Part shown: positions 7,415 to 15,680 of the stretch, piece after piece
Position numbering within the stretch: the stretch's first letter is position 1
How the letters are laid out: each line of letters starts with the position of its first letter
Assembly: GCA_902788205.1 (NCBI GenBank)
Contig: CADAJJ010000006.1
Span: 10,657-74,656 of the forward strand
Origin: RUG023 sp900315435
GTDB lineage: Bacteria > Spirochaetota > Spirochaetia > Sphaerochaetales > Sphaerochaetaceae
Direction: 5' to 3'
Length of the DNA stretch: 64,000 nt
Position numbers and translations under genes: made by a program
Notes under the pieces: model-generated
Told to the model about the DNA's origin: nothing
The model's input: the letters and a program-made list of their open reading frames with translations, nothing else
Databases searched by the model: none

Positions 7415-8234
7415 AGGGCAGCTTTCCACGACAGGCGCCCATTCCCCAGAAAAGAAAGAACAGCAGGATGTCGGTGACGACAATGCAGGCGCCGGTGGGC
7501 ACTGCGTGCAGGTAGGAGAAGACAAGCCCTATCAGGAACCCCGCCACCCCGATTCCCCCTGCAAGCAGGACGGTAGTCCGGAACCGCCTTGTCACCCGCA
7601 TGGCGGAAAGCGCGGGAAAGACGATCAGACAGGAAATCAACAAGGACCCCATCATCCGCATGCCGAGCACCACGGTCACCGCCGCAAGCACGGCAAGCAC
7701 CATCTCATACCGCTTCACGTCGACCCCGACCGCCCGGGCAAACTGTTCGTCAAAGGTGACCGCAAAAATCCGGTGGTAGAAAAGCACATACAGAAGCAGC
7801 ACCGAAAGCGCGAGCGCAAGGGAAATCCACATGTCGCTTCTCTTCATCGCCAGGATACTGCCAAAGAGATAGGTATCAAGCTCTGTGTTCATGCCTCTGG
7901 TAAGCGACACCACCATCACGCCGACCGCAAGGGAACCGCTACAGACCATCGCCAGAACAGCGTCCCCCTTGATTGCCGCGTTCTCCTTGACCTGCAAAAG
8001 GACGAAAGCGGTCAGGACACAAACCGGGATAGCGAGCGAAAGAGGGGCGATTCCCAACGGATACGCGATGGCGAGGGCGGCAAACCCGACATGGGAAAGG
8101 CCGTCCCCGATCATGGCGTAGCGCTTGAGCACCAGGCAGGAACCGAGAAGCGAAGCGCAGAGGGATACCAAGATGCCGACGACGAAGGCACGGACCAGGA
8201 AGGGATAGGAGAGCATCTCCCAGAACACGCTCAT
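7287..8234 (-). CDS. znuB: Zinc/manganese ABC transporter permease (ZnuB-like)
   Basis: A 315-residue frame of which about the first 270 residues are a standard ABC-3 family permease. These include GSCLVLKRYAMIGDGLSHVG near residue 31, repeated hydrophobic segments and the late MMGSLLISCLIVFPALSAM. It forms the membrane channel for Zn or Mn uptake with the ZnuC- and ZnuA-like products upstream. The ATG at 8234 overlaps the ZnuC stop by four bases. The tail after GMGACRGKLPF is basic, Pro/Arg/Ser-rich and unlike the family. It runs antisense through the last 128 bases of the convergent TetR gene, so it looks like an extension after loss of the original stop. The transport role is secure as a class. 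Zn over Mn is inferred from the Zur-like regulator in the operon. Confidence 0.85.
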   Translation of the reverse strand: MSVFWEMLSYPFLVRAFVVGILVSLCASLLGSCLVLKRYAMIGDGLSHVGFAALAIAYPLGIAPLSLAIPVCVLTAFVLLQVKENAAIKGDAVLAMVCSGSLAVGVMVVSLTRGMNTELDTYLFGSILAMKRSDMWISLALALSVLLLYVLFYHRIFAVTFDEQFARAVGVDVKRYEMVLAVLAAVTVVLGMRMMGSLLISCLIVFPALSAMRVTRRFRTTVLLAGGIGVAGFLIGLVFSYLHAVPTGACIVVTDILLFFLFWGMGACRGKLPFRAPAAACIPAPPARPSCPRAGRGESSCRCGTIRGRRRSPRR

Positions 8235-8938
8235 GCCTGCCCCCCCTCGAGATACGCCTTCCCCAGCGGCGAGGTCAGATACTCCCGGGTGCTGCCGAAA
8301 AACCTTCCCTTCCGGGCGAGGTGGAGGATGTGGTCGGATTCGGAGACCGCGCTTTGGATATCGTGCGAGACCATCAGGATGGTCATGTGCCGCTCCTCAT
8401 GCAACATGCGGATGGCCTGATACAGAGTCCTGGTGGCGATCGGGTCGAGCCCGGTCACCGGCTCGTCCAGCAGCAAGACCTTGCGTGCGGCGCAGAGAGC
8501 CCGGGCCAGAAGCACCCGTTGCTGCTGGCCCCCGGAGAGCTCGCGATAACAACGGTCCCGGAGAGAAGTGATGCCAAGCAGGTCCATCCGCTCCTCCGCC
8601 CTCCGTCGCTGTTCCTTCGAGTACCAGACCCGCCATCCCAGGTGGTTCAGGCAACCGGACAGCACCACCTCTTCCACGCTGGCGGGAAAGTTCCGTTGCA
8701 CCACCGTCTGCTGGGGAAGGTAGCCGATCTCATCTTCCCGAAGCCCCTCATCGAAACGGATTGTCCCCCGGGAGGGAGTTTTCAGATGCAAAAGCCCCCG
8801 GACGAGCGTGCTCTTGCCGGCACCGTTCTCGCCTACGATGGAAAGGTACCAGCCGGCATCCACGTGGAACGACACGTCATCCACCACAGTCAATCCCTCA
8901 TAGGCGAAGGAAAGGTGGTCACAGGCAATCAGGCTCAT
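8231..8938 (-). CDS. znuC: Zinc/manganese ABC transporter ATP-binding protein (ZnuC-like)
   Basis: A 235-residue ABC ATPase that energises the ZnuB-like channel from the cytoplasmic side. It has Walker A GENGAGKST (about 36-44), signature LSGGQQQR (about 133-140), Walker B KVLLLDEP and the switch histidine in MVSHDIQSA. Length is normal for ZnuC/MntB-type subunits. Its ATG shares one base with the ZnuA stop (TGATG), and its own stop overlaps the permease start, so the three transport genes are translationally coupled. The metal is inferred as zinc from the context. Confidence 0.9.
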   Translation of the reverse strand: MSLIACDHLSFAYEGLTVVDDVSFHVDAGWYLSIVGENGAGKSTLVRGLLHLKTPSRGTIRFDEGLREDEIGYLPQQTVVQRNFPASVEEVVLSGCLNHLGWRVWYSKEQRRRAEERMDLLGITSLRDRCYRELSGGQQQRVLLARALCAARKVLLLDEPVTGLDPIATRTLYQAIRMLHEERHMTILMVSHDIQSAVSESDHILHLARKGRFFGSTREYLTSPLGKAYLEGGQA

Positions 8939-9903
8939 CAGTTGAGCGCCTCACGCAACGCGACGACATTCCCTTCCATCAGGCTCACATAGCTGGCCCC
9001 GCTTTGGAAATCGCTGTCGCTCACGTTGTGGACCGCATGCAGCAGCATCGGCTTGGCTCCGGTCGATCCGGCAATCGAGTCAGCCATCTGCTCGTTGGAC
9101 AGCTCGATATGGAAGACGACGGGAATCTTGTCTTCCACTACCTTTCTGGTCAGGAAGACCACCGTCTTCGCCGATGGCTGGACTTTGGTGGAACAGCCCG
9201 GAAACGCGGCGTGATAGGCCAGTCCGAACTCGTCGCAGAAGTAGCGCAGCGGGAACCGGTCGGCAACGACAATCTCCTTGCGCTTGCCCTCGGCGACGAC
9301 TTTGCGGAGGTCGTCATCCACCTTCTGGATCCGGGCGATATAGGAAGCGGCATTCCGCTGGTACGTCTGGGCATGCTCCGGGTCCAAGGAAACGACCATG
9401 TCGGCAAGGTTCTTCACCATCGTCATGGCGTTGGCAGGTGAAGTCCAGACATGCTCGTCCATCTCCACCTCCGCCTCGTCATCGCCATCATCCTCCATGC
9501 CTTCCGGCACCTCCTCCTCGACGGTCTGGACTTGGTCCATCAGCTTGAAAAGCGTCATATGGGACTGGTCCATCGAGGCGAGGATGTCGTCGACCCACTC
9601 GTCGGAATCTCCCCCGACAAAGACAAACATATCGCAGTCCTGAATGGCGATGATGTCGCTCGGTGAGGGTTCATAGCTGTGGCTTTCCGCTCCCGGCTTG
9701 AGCAGCATGCGGACCTCCGCTTCCTGCCCGGCCACCTGGCGGGCGAAGTCATAACAGGGAAAATTGGTACAAACGATGGAAAGTTTCCGTGGCGAGCCGG
9801 CACGGGTTTCCGGAGAACGAGACGACTTGCCTTTCATACATGCGGAAAGGGCAAGAGCCGACGCAAGGACCACGCAAAGGGTGGCCAGTACAGGTTTACG
9901 CAT
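8938..9903 (-). CDS. znuA: Zinc-binding lipoprotein of the ZnuABC-type importer (ZnuA-like)
   Basis: A 321-residue lipoprotein with lipobox LALSAC (Cys22) followed by a cluster-A9 metal-binding protein. Metal ligands are visible as H75 (in GAESHSYEPS), H151 (in DEHVW) and candidate H231 (in AYHAAFPG). Between about residues 129 and 150 it has a strongly acidic loop (EEEVPEGMEDDGDDEAEVEM) where many ZnuA proteins have a His-rich loop. This may be a low-affinity metal-collecting segment. It is anchored outside the cytoplasmic membrane and hands the ion to ZnuB. AAGGAG lies six bases before the ATG at 9903. The gene follows the small Cys-rich membrane protein after 40 bases and overlaps znuC by one base. 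Confidence 0.87.
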   Translation of the reverse strand: MRKPVLATLCVVLASALALSACMKGKSSRSPETRAGSPRKLSIVCTNFPCYDFARQVAGQEAEVRMLLKPGAESHSYEPSPSDIIAIQDCDMFVFVGGDSDEWVDDILASMDQSHMTLFKLMDQVQTVEEEVPEGMEDDGDDEAEVEMDEHVWTSPANAMTMVKNLADMVVSLDPEHAQTYQRNAASYIARIQKVDDDLRKVVAEGKRKEIVVADRFPLRYFCDEFGLAYHAAFPGCSTKVQPSAKTVVFLTRKVVEDKIPVVFHIELSNEQMADSIAGSTGAKPMLLHAVHNVSDSDFQSGASYVSLMEGNVVALREALN

Positions 9904-9943
9904 AGTTGACTCCTTGGTTGTGAGATGGGAAAAGCCAGGAGTC

Positions 9944-10258
9944 TCAGTCGTTCAAGCGTACCTTCTCAGAAATGAGCGTCGCCCGGCCCGGTGTCTGCCA
10001 GCAAAGCGGCAGAGGAACTGCGGCAAGCAACAAGGGAAAAGCGAATGGAGCGGTACATGGAGACGTGCCCCCGCCAACCAAACGAAGCGTCTGCCCGCAT
10101 TGCTCCATGACCAGGCAGATCTGACAATGGTCTCCGTTGCATGGATGGCCGGCCTCCATGGCAAGAAAGAGCGTTGCCCCGAGGAGGGAAAGCAACAGGA
10201 ACAGCAGGCACAGCCGGCCCAAGACCAGTGATCGATGATGCAAGCCTCGGGTCCTCAC
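9944..10258 (-). CDS. Small Cys/His-motif membrane protein of the zinc operon
   Basis: A 104-residue protein starting at a GTG (10258) whose GTGA overlaps the stop of the Zur-like gene. A hydrophobic segment (about residues 15-33) is followed by HPCNGDHCQICLVMEQCGQT, a metal-site-like HxCxGxxCxxC cluster, and then a second hydrophobic stretch. Short proteins with an HxC-G-xxCxxC motif next to one hydrophobic helix also occur beside zinc transporter genes in anaerobic Firmicutes, which is why I accept this as a real gene. A role in metal handling is inferred from the motif and operon only. No function is assigned. Confidence 0.65.
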   Translation of the reverse strand: MRTRGLHHRSLVLGRLCLLFLLLSLLGATLFLAMEAGHPCNGDHCQICLVMEQCGQTLRLVGGGTSPCTAPFAFPLLLAAVPLPLCWQTPGRATLISEKVRLND

Positions 10259-10683
10259 CGCGTTTCTTCCTCCCCTTCTTCCAGGCATTTCTCGCAGAGA
10301 CCGTACAGGACGGTACGATGGAGGTCAATCTGGTAGTGGTGTTTCTCCAACAGGTGCCGTTCCATGTGCGTCATTTCGTCACAGTGGATATGGAACAGCG
10401 TCCCGCACTTGACGCAACGGCAATGGACATCCTCGTCGGCTCCATCCTGGAGATAGGCAAAACACGCAGGGGAGCCGATGCCCGTCAGGAACTTGGCGAC
10501 CAGCCCCTCTCCGGTCAGCTTCTCCAACTGGCGGTAGATGGTGGTCGTTCCCACCGACAAGCCCGACCGCTTCAGCTCCTTCGCAAGCGTGGCAACCGAA
10601 AAGTGCTGCCCCGCATGGGCTCTTAGCACCGCGAGAATCTCGCTTCTCTGTCTGGTCTGATACTCGGATTTCCTTGCTGCCAT
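10255..10683 (-). CDS. zur: Fur-family metalloregulator, Zur-like
   Basis: A 142-residue Fur-superfamily repressor. The winged helix covers about residues 9-70 (TRQRSEILAVL through GTTTIYRQLEKLTGEGLV). The dimerisation part has CVKCG (about 90-94), HIHCDEMTHMERHLLEKHHY and a terminal CEKC, the two CxxC pairs that form the structural zinc site. It is the first gene of an operon running into the small Cys-rich protein and znuA-C, so zinc sensing is the best guess over iron or peroxide. Its promoter carries a perfect 7-1-7 inverted repeat (10741-10755), implying autoregulation of the whole operon. Confidence 0.85.
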   Translation of the reverse strand: MAARKSEYQTRQRSEILAVLRAHAGQHFSVATLAKELKRSGLSVGTTTIYRQLEKLTGEGLVAKFLTGIGSPACFAYLQDGADEDVHCRCVKCGTLFHIHCDEMTHMERHLLEKHHYQIDLHRTVLYGLCEKCLEEGEEETR

Positions 10684-10709
10684 ACCTATCCTGCCCCTCT
10701 GGGACCCGT

Positions 10710-10738
10710 ATCTTGGAGGAAACCGCGGAGTTTGTCAA
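10710..10738 (-). promoter_or_regulatory. Promoter of the zur-znuACB operon
   Basis: On the reverse strand a perfect -35 TTGACA (10738-10733) and CAAGAT (10715-10710) are spaced 17 bases apart, 27 bases before the zur start codon. Confidence 0.6.
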
Positions 10739-10740
10739 TA

Positions 10741-10755
10741 TGAAAATGATTTTCA
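10741..10755. promoter_or_regulatory. Fur/Zur-type operator, 7-1-7 inverted repeat
   Basis: TGAAAAT-G-ATTTTCA is a perfect 7-1-7 palindrome, the architecture of Fur-family boxes (TGATAAT-N-ATTATCA for Fur). It sits two bases upstream of the -35 element of the zur operon. Confidence 0.7.
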
Positions 10756-10887
10756 AATTATTCAGATTGAGATTGATTATCCGGACAGCGCTCCGAAGTG
10801 TCCTCAAAGACGCAGTACCCTTGCTGCCAATGATTTCACAGACAACCGTGCACCCCGTCCGTCGATTACCCCCTGAGTCGGGAGCAA

Positions 10888-11013
10888 ATGACAATCGAGG
10901 ATACTTCCGATGACAAAGGCTATTGCAAACATAATGGCAGTGTCTCAATCGGTGTTGTGGACAACGGGTGGTACACTCCGAAGGGTGAGTACTTGCATCA
11001 GATGACGGATTGA
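10888..11013 (+). other. Short open frame, possible gene remnant
   Basis: From the ATG at 10888, 41 codons read MTIEDTSDDKGYCKHNGSVS and end YTPKGEYLHQMTD. The composition is protein-like and the frame stays open for about 16 codons upstream before a stop, which suggests the C-terminal end of a lost gene. I do not recognise the family. A GGAG four bases upstream leaves open a tiny real gene. The rest of 10760-11020 shows nothing else. Confidence 0.25.
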
Positions 11014-11024
11014 TGGTGGTAAAG

Positions 11025-11045
11025 TAGTGTATTTTTTATACACTA
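11025..11045. promoter_or_regulatory. 8-bp inverted repeat in the promoter region of the AAA/TOPRIM pair
   Basis: TAGTGTAT (11025-11032) and ATACACTA (11038-11045) form a perfect dyad with a TTTTT spacer, 53 bases before the ATG at 11098. Low GC and no following T run make an operator more likely than a terminator. Confidence 0.45.
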
Positions 11046-11097
11046 AAATGAAAATCTATGGTAATTTGAAGACTGAGGGCAGCAGAGAGGATAGGAA

Positions 11098-12195
11098 ATG
11101 CTCACATCAGTGAAGGTTCGGAACGTCGGGTCCGTTGGCTTTGCCAGTGTCACATTGGAGAAAGCTGGCTACAGATATCTTGAGCAATATGTGCTTGCGG
11201 ACAAGGTGTCCAATCCCATTGCAATCTATGGTTGCAATGGGAGCGGCAAAAGTTCGTTTCTTGGCGCTTTTACTTCTCTCGTTGGATTGCTGGACGACGA
11301 ACCAGATAAAATTTCTGGATTCGTTCCAAATATCCTGGCGCAAACCAAGGACATCACTACCGAGTATGGAGCTGAACTGGAATTCATCCTTGCGGACAAG
11401 CACTATCGATACTACCTGTTTGAAGACAACGATGGCATTGCCAGGGAAGGTCTTGTTGTGGACCACGTGGAGGTATTGGTCCGGAACAGAGACAAGTATA
11501 CCTATCGAGATGGAACCCACCGCATCGAATCACGACTCTACCCCGCCCTCAGGGATGTGGTAGCAAAAGGCATTGCGGACAGCGTGGCATCCGAGGCTTT
11601 TGGGTATCTGTCCAACATAGCTTATGTGAGGTTCAATACAAACGAATACAAGGTAAAAGCCTTCAGGGATAAGGCACTGTTGGATGTGATGGCGGAAAAA
11701 TCCCAAGAAGTCAGAAGACTGTTGAACCAATACAGGGCCTTCCCGTCCTACGACATCGTTTCATTTCCCGACATTACCGAAAAGAAACGATATACAGCCA
11801 GACTGGACATTGGAGATGGCCAACTTACCCTTCCTGTGTCAATGATTTCTGACGGCATGATAAATCAAAGTATGCTTCTGAGTATCCTTTCAAGTCTTCC
11901 GAAGAACGGAGTCCTTGTGGTTGACGAGATAGACCGGGCATTGCATCCTCTGACGCTGATGGACTTCATCAATGTGGCCGTGGAAAAGGGTGTGCAACTC
12001 ATCTTCTCCGGGCATAACACGAATGTACTCTCCAGACTCAGACCGGACAACATCGTGTTTGCAGACTGGCATGCAGGCTTCAGTACCTACAAAAGGCTTT
12101 CCGACATATACCCGAACATCCGTGAGGTCAACAACATAGAGAAGATGTATCTCTCTTCGACCTTCGATGCACTCATCAAAGGTCGAACGGAATGA
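11098..12195 (+). CDS. AAA15/AbiLi-RloA-like ATPase, defence pair subunit A
   Basis: A 365-residue ABC/SMC-type ATPase of the AAA15 (AAA_21) class. Walker A is YGCNGSGKSS (about 44-53). A long insert of about 170 residues separates it from the signature region ISDGMINQS, Walker B NGVLVVDEID and the switch histidine in IFSGHNTNVLS. Such proteins are the sensor or regulatory half of many two-gene phage-defence systems (AbiL, PARIS, RloAB). The next gene starts within its stop codon (ATGA) and encodes a TOPRIM-type protein, which strengthens that reading. AGAGGA lies six bases before the ATG. Base composition is clearly more AT-rich than in the neighbouring operons, which suggests transfer. No membrane segments are visible. 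Confidence 0.8.
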   Translation: MLTSVKVRNVGSVGFASVTLEKAGYRYLEQYVLADKVSNPIAIYGCNGSGKSSFLGAFTSLVGLLDDEPDKISGFVPNILAQTKDITTEYGAELEFILADKHYRYYLFEDNDGIAREGLVVDHVEVLVRNRDKYTYRDGTHRIESRLYPALRDVVAKGIADSVASEAFGYLSNIAYVRFNTNEYKVKAFRDKALLDVMAEKSQEVRRLLNQYRAFPSYDIVSFPDITEKKRYTARLDIGDGQLTLPVSMISDGMINQSMLLSILSSLPKNGVLVVDEIDRALHPLTLMDFINVAVEKGVQLIFSGHNTNVLSRLRPDNIVFADWHAGFSTYKRLSDIYPNIREVNNIEKMYLSSTFDALIKGRTE

Positions 12196-12989
12196 GATAC
12201 CTCCTCATCGTGGAAGGCGAAAGGACGGAAAAACATATATTCCAGCGTGTCTTGGAACGTTACGGGATGGTTGTCGATGTGCAGGGCCGTATCTCGACCT
12301 ATGCGGAACTGGGCGAGCTGGAGCTCGCCGAAACGGAACTCCACCGGGGAGATGATCATGTCCTCATCGTACAGGCACCAAAAAACCGGCTGGGAGAACT
12401 GTTGAAGCTTTATGGCGAGGAAGACTTTGAACTCAGTTTCAGATTCGGGAAAAGAGAGTCCCCTTTCAACTTCATATTTCTCATTTTTGATGTGGATTAC
12501 ACCTCAAACAAGGACCTAGAGGAGATATTCCGCCTGCATCAGGACGAGACGGATACCGGACTGCTTTTGCTTAGTTCCCCATGCATTGAAGTGATGTCGG
12601 ATCCTGGACGAAGGAAAGAGCTTGCAGTCGACCATCTGCGGACATACAAGAAGGAAAGAAACATATACATCAATGATACGATGCGCCTTGGATGCAGTGT
12701 GGAGGACTATATTGCCAACAACTTTGAGGCTCTTGCCGTCTTTTTTCTTGATCAGAACTGTCGGGACTTCCATGACGACAATGTCATGAACCATCCGGCG
12801 GAGGTGGTCGAGATGGTCAACAGATACAACGGCCGCACTTCGGCAAACGTAGTCTACCGGTATTTCACAACCGTCATCTATGTGGTGCTGGCCTGTGTCT
12901 TCGGCCTGCAGAGACAGGTAGACAACAGTGGAATCCTAAGAGAGTTCCTTGTCTCGCACTCCTCCGGTTGCATTGCATCATGGCAATAG
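12192..12989 (+). CDS. TOPRIM-type (RloB/AbiLii-like) protein, defence pair subunit B
   Basis: A 265-residue protein opening with RYLLIVEGERTEKHIFQRVL, the glutamate-bearing first motif of RloB/AbiLii TOPRIM domains. FIFLIFDVDYTSNKD (about 96-110) supplies the DxD motif. These residues bind Mg in related nucleases, so it is the likely effector of the pair. It overlaps the ATPase gene by four bases, so both are made together. AbiL and RloAB are the closest named systems I can suggest. The C-terminal 60 residues show no motif I know. It ends before a 260-base stretch without genes. Confidence 0.72.
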   Translation: MRYLLIVEGERTEKHIFQRVLERYGMVVDVQGRISTYAELGELELAETELHRGDDHVLIVQAPKNRLGELLKLYGEEDFELSFRFGKRESPFNFIFLIFDVDYTSNKDLEEIFRLHQDETDTGLLLLSSPCIEVMSDPGRRKELAVDHLRTYKKERNIYINDTMRLGCSVEDYIANNFEALAVFFLDQNCRDFHDDNVMNHPAEVVEMVNRYNGRTSANVVYRYFTTVIYVVLACVFGLQRQVDNSGILREFLVSHSSGCIASWQ

Positions 12990-13250
12990 GAATGGACCAC
13001 GCCTCCGGCTTGAGAAGAATATTGGTGCAGGAACGTCCGTATTGCGCTTGCTGGCATTATTGCAAAAGCGCAGGGGTGAAGAGAAGGGAATGCACACGCC
13101 TGCTTCCTGCATGCGAAACAGGTCGAGATCAGGAATCGACACTCTTTTGGTAGCTGCCGTTTAGGCATGCATCGTGGTCCTGCGAAATCTCGGCGTGCAT
13201 GCATTCCTCATATGCAGCGCAATCCGCCATGAAGGGCTGGATAGGGATAC
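12990..13250. other. Intergenic stretch, no gene seen
   Basis: No credible coding frame. The only structure noted is a pair of GCATGCA/TGCATGC palindromes near 13165-13203. It separates the defence pair from the convergent glutaminase-family gene. Confidence 0.4.
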
Positions 13251-15476
13251 TTATTGCTCTTGCAATAGTTCATCCACCGATATCCCGTAGAAATGGGGCC
13301 GGTCGGTAGCGTCCAAAGCGACAATCTCGCACCCGACGCCCACTATCTCGTTGTTTTCCATCCCTTTCTCGAGCGTGTTGGCATGGCCCAAGGCGGCAAG
13401 GACCATGCGGCCCATGATGAACGAGCTATGCAACGGCTCGTCGTCCAGCTCCTGGCACGAGACAATCAAGCCACCTTTGTGATGCGACGCTTCCTCATGC
13501 ATCAGAAGAGAACCCCATCGCCTATTCCCCTTTTGATTCCAATGCCGTACCAAAAGCGGCATGAAGATGCCTCCCTGGACGCTCCGCGCGATGAAACTCA
13601 CGAATCGGCCGGTCTTGGTGTCGTACCAGTCGCTGAAGGGAATGCGGGACGGACTATCGATGAGGAAGTGGCACAGCCGCCCGGCAAGCGCTTGCCGTAG
13701 TTCCCCATCCAGGGAAAGGGCCGCCACCCACATCGTCCAGTCGCTCTTGGTGTAGTCCTTGCGACTGTCCAAGGGAATCCCCCACTCGTTGAGTTTTCCT
13801 TTGTAAAACGCGCTCACGGCCTTGGTGACCGTCTCGGAGAAAAGCGGCCTTGGGAAGATCCGGTTCCAGACCATGTTGTAGAGCAGAGACCAGCTTTCCT
13901 TCATGCCATAGGCAAGCACCGTGTGGTCTCCCGTAAAGGCCATACGCTCCCAACGGGCGGCGTAGTCCTTGGCGATGGCGTGGTACGCCGCCCCTTCCGT
14001 CCCCCCGACCAGCAACGAGTAGGATTCGATGCCGAAAATCGCCTTGACGGCGAGATTCGCGTTGTGTGCCAGGTGTCCGGCGAAATCATCGGTGCACAAC
14101 TGGGAACCGGGATCGAGACCATAGGAAACCAGATAGTCGGCCCACTGTTTGAGCAAATCGAGATGGTGCGAGACCAGAGGAGTCTTTCCATAACGGAGCA
14201 TCAACGCGGCACAGAGGATGAGCATGTTCCCGCATTCCTCCACCGGCATCTGCATCTCTCCATCGTACACGTCAGCCGACGCCGGATAACGGGCGTAGGG
14301 AGGATTGACAAGAGTGGCCGCATCGGACCGCTTTTCCGTGCTCCACTGGGGATTCCGCCCATAGACCTGCCCGGTCGCATAGGGGAACCGGCCCACATCA
14401 TGGGGAGCGTATGGCTTGTTCCAGACAGGCTTGCGGGCAAAGGTGAAGACCGGCTCAAGCATCCCCATGATGCAATCCTTTCCTTCCAATAGGAAGAGAG
14501 GCACCGAGGGATAGGAGACATCTACGGTGGCGATACAGCCGTTGGAGCTGTTTTCCTTGGAAAGGAAGAGCACTTCGCCCTCCGGACCAACGGCAATCTG
14601 ATGGGCGGCGACCGCAACCCTCCAGCTCACCGCGCAGAGACGGGCATAATCGGCGTTGATGGCCGCCTCTGCCTCGCGCTCGACCTTCGCGTCAATCGAG
14701 GCACACAGCGATTCCACCTCCTGGCGGCTTGCCAACGCGTCTCCAATCGCCTCTTCCATCGTCGACCACCTGGTCCGCCAATAACCGCGGAGCAAAGTCC
14801 CGAAATAATCAACCACGTAGCCTTGGTCATAGGCGAGGACACAATGGGCTTCCCCGCAAGAATCCGGGCGCAATGCAATCTCCAACGTCCGCTCCAACCG
14901 GTCAAAGGCAATCCGGGCATGGCCACGCTCCCCCCCGAAGAACACCCAACCCCAGTCCACGGTCACCTTATCCCCGCTCTCGGACAGGGGCGACTGGTTC
15001 GCCTTTCCCATGCTTCCCCAACAGAAGCGCTTGTCCTCCGTCACATATCCGTCGACCGCATCATCGTCATGGCAGACCACCGTTCCATCAACCTGGAAGA
15101 CGACTTCCACCGGCTCATCGGGCATGCGGGAGAAGGAAACGGAAAGGTAGCTGACCGGCCGGGAAGCAAGCGCAAGGTCGGAAAGGACAAGAGGCGAAAG
15201 AAAACTGGTGGTAAAAGCCATCGTCCCGTTCTCGAACCCGCATACTGTCCTTGTCGCAGAGATGTCGAGCGACACCTGGGGCAGCGGCGTCGCAAGCCCC
15301 GGATTCCCGAGAAAGCAGAAACGCTTTCCACCGACATCGACATACCCTCGAAGATGGTATGGGTTCCCGCTCCAATGGGTCGTCTCGCCATCGTTGAGAT
15401 GGTCGTAGGATGACCAAATGCTGAAATACGGGTCGTGAAGCACGAGAGGCACGCTTGCCACTTTTGAAAACCGCAT
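13251..15476 (-). CDS. Glutaminase-family protein (DUF4964/5127/4965/1793 architecture)
   Basis: A 741-residue protein. The N-terminal part (VPLVLHDPYFSIWSSYDHLN, then THWSGN) and the (alpha/alpha)-barrel-like C-terminal half (YAKDYAARWE, LAYGMKESWSLLYNMVWNRI, DSRKDYTKSDWTMWVAAL) match the large fungal/bacteroidete glutaminase GtaA family. That family has a glycoside-hydrolase-like fold and is often of uncertain substrate. No signal peptide is visible, so it should be cytoplasmic here. The start is taken at the ATG at 15476, which has GGAG six bases upstream. A frame extension to 15536 lacks a ribosome site. It stands alone between two convergent or divergent neighbours. Glutaminase activity is a family label, and a glycan substrate is equally plausible. 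Confidence 0.72.
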   Translation of the reverse strand: MRFSKVASVPLVLHDPYFSIWSSYDHLNDGETTHWSGNPYHLRGYVDVGGKRFCFLGNPGLATPLPQVSLDISATRTVCGFENGTMAFTTSFLSPLVLSDLALASRPVSYLSVSFSRMPDEPVEVVFQVDGTVVCHDDDAVDGYVTEDKRFCWGSMGKANQSPLSESGDKVTVDWGWVFFGGERGHARIAFDRLERTLEIALRPDSCGEAHCVLAYDQGYVVDYFGTLLRGYWRTRWSTMEEAIGDALASRQEVESLCASIDAKVEREAEAAINADYARLCAVSWRVAVAAHQIAVGPEGEVLFLSKENSSNGCIATVDVSYPSVPLFLLEGKDCIMGMLEPVFTFARKPVWNKPYAPHDVGRFPYATGQVYGRNPQWSTEKRSDAATLVNPPYARYPASADVYDGEMQMPVEECGNMLILCAALMLRYGKTPLVSHHLDLLKQWADYLVSYGLDPGSQLCTDDFAGHLAHNANLAVKAIFGIESYSLLVGGTEGAAYHAIAKDYAARWERMAFTGDHTVLAYGMKESWSLLYNMVWNRIFPRPLFSETVTKAVSAFYKGKLNEWGIPLDSRKDYTKSDWTMWVAALSLDGELRQALAGRLCHFLIDSPSRIPFSDWYDTKTGRFVSFIARSVQGGIFMPLLVRHWNQKGNRRWGSLLMHEEASHHKGGLIVSCQELDDEPLHSSFIMGRMVLAALGHANTLEKGMENNEIVGVGCEIVALDATDRPHFYGISVDELLQEQ

Positions 15477-15680
15477 AGATGCTCCTGCCTTTCCCTTCCG
15501 GGGCAACGATGGAGGAAGAGTCTTTCGTCCTGACATCCATCATAGTCGCCGACATGCAATCTTGCATAGCACGAAGCCGTCTCAGGAAAATCCCGTTCCT
15601 GGGGCGAAAGAGGAGGAAATCACACTACGAGCAATTCACAAGTGTCCGCAATTGCCATATCATGTCGATGGAGCATGACC

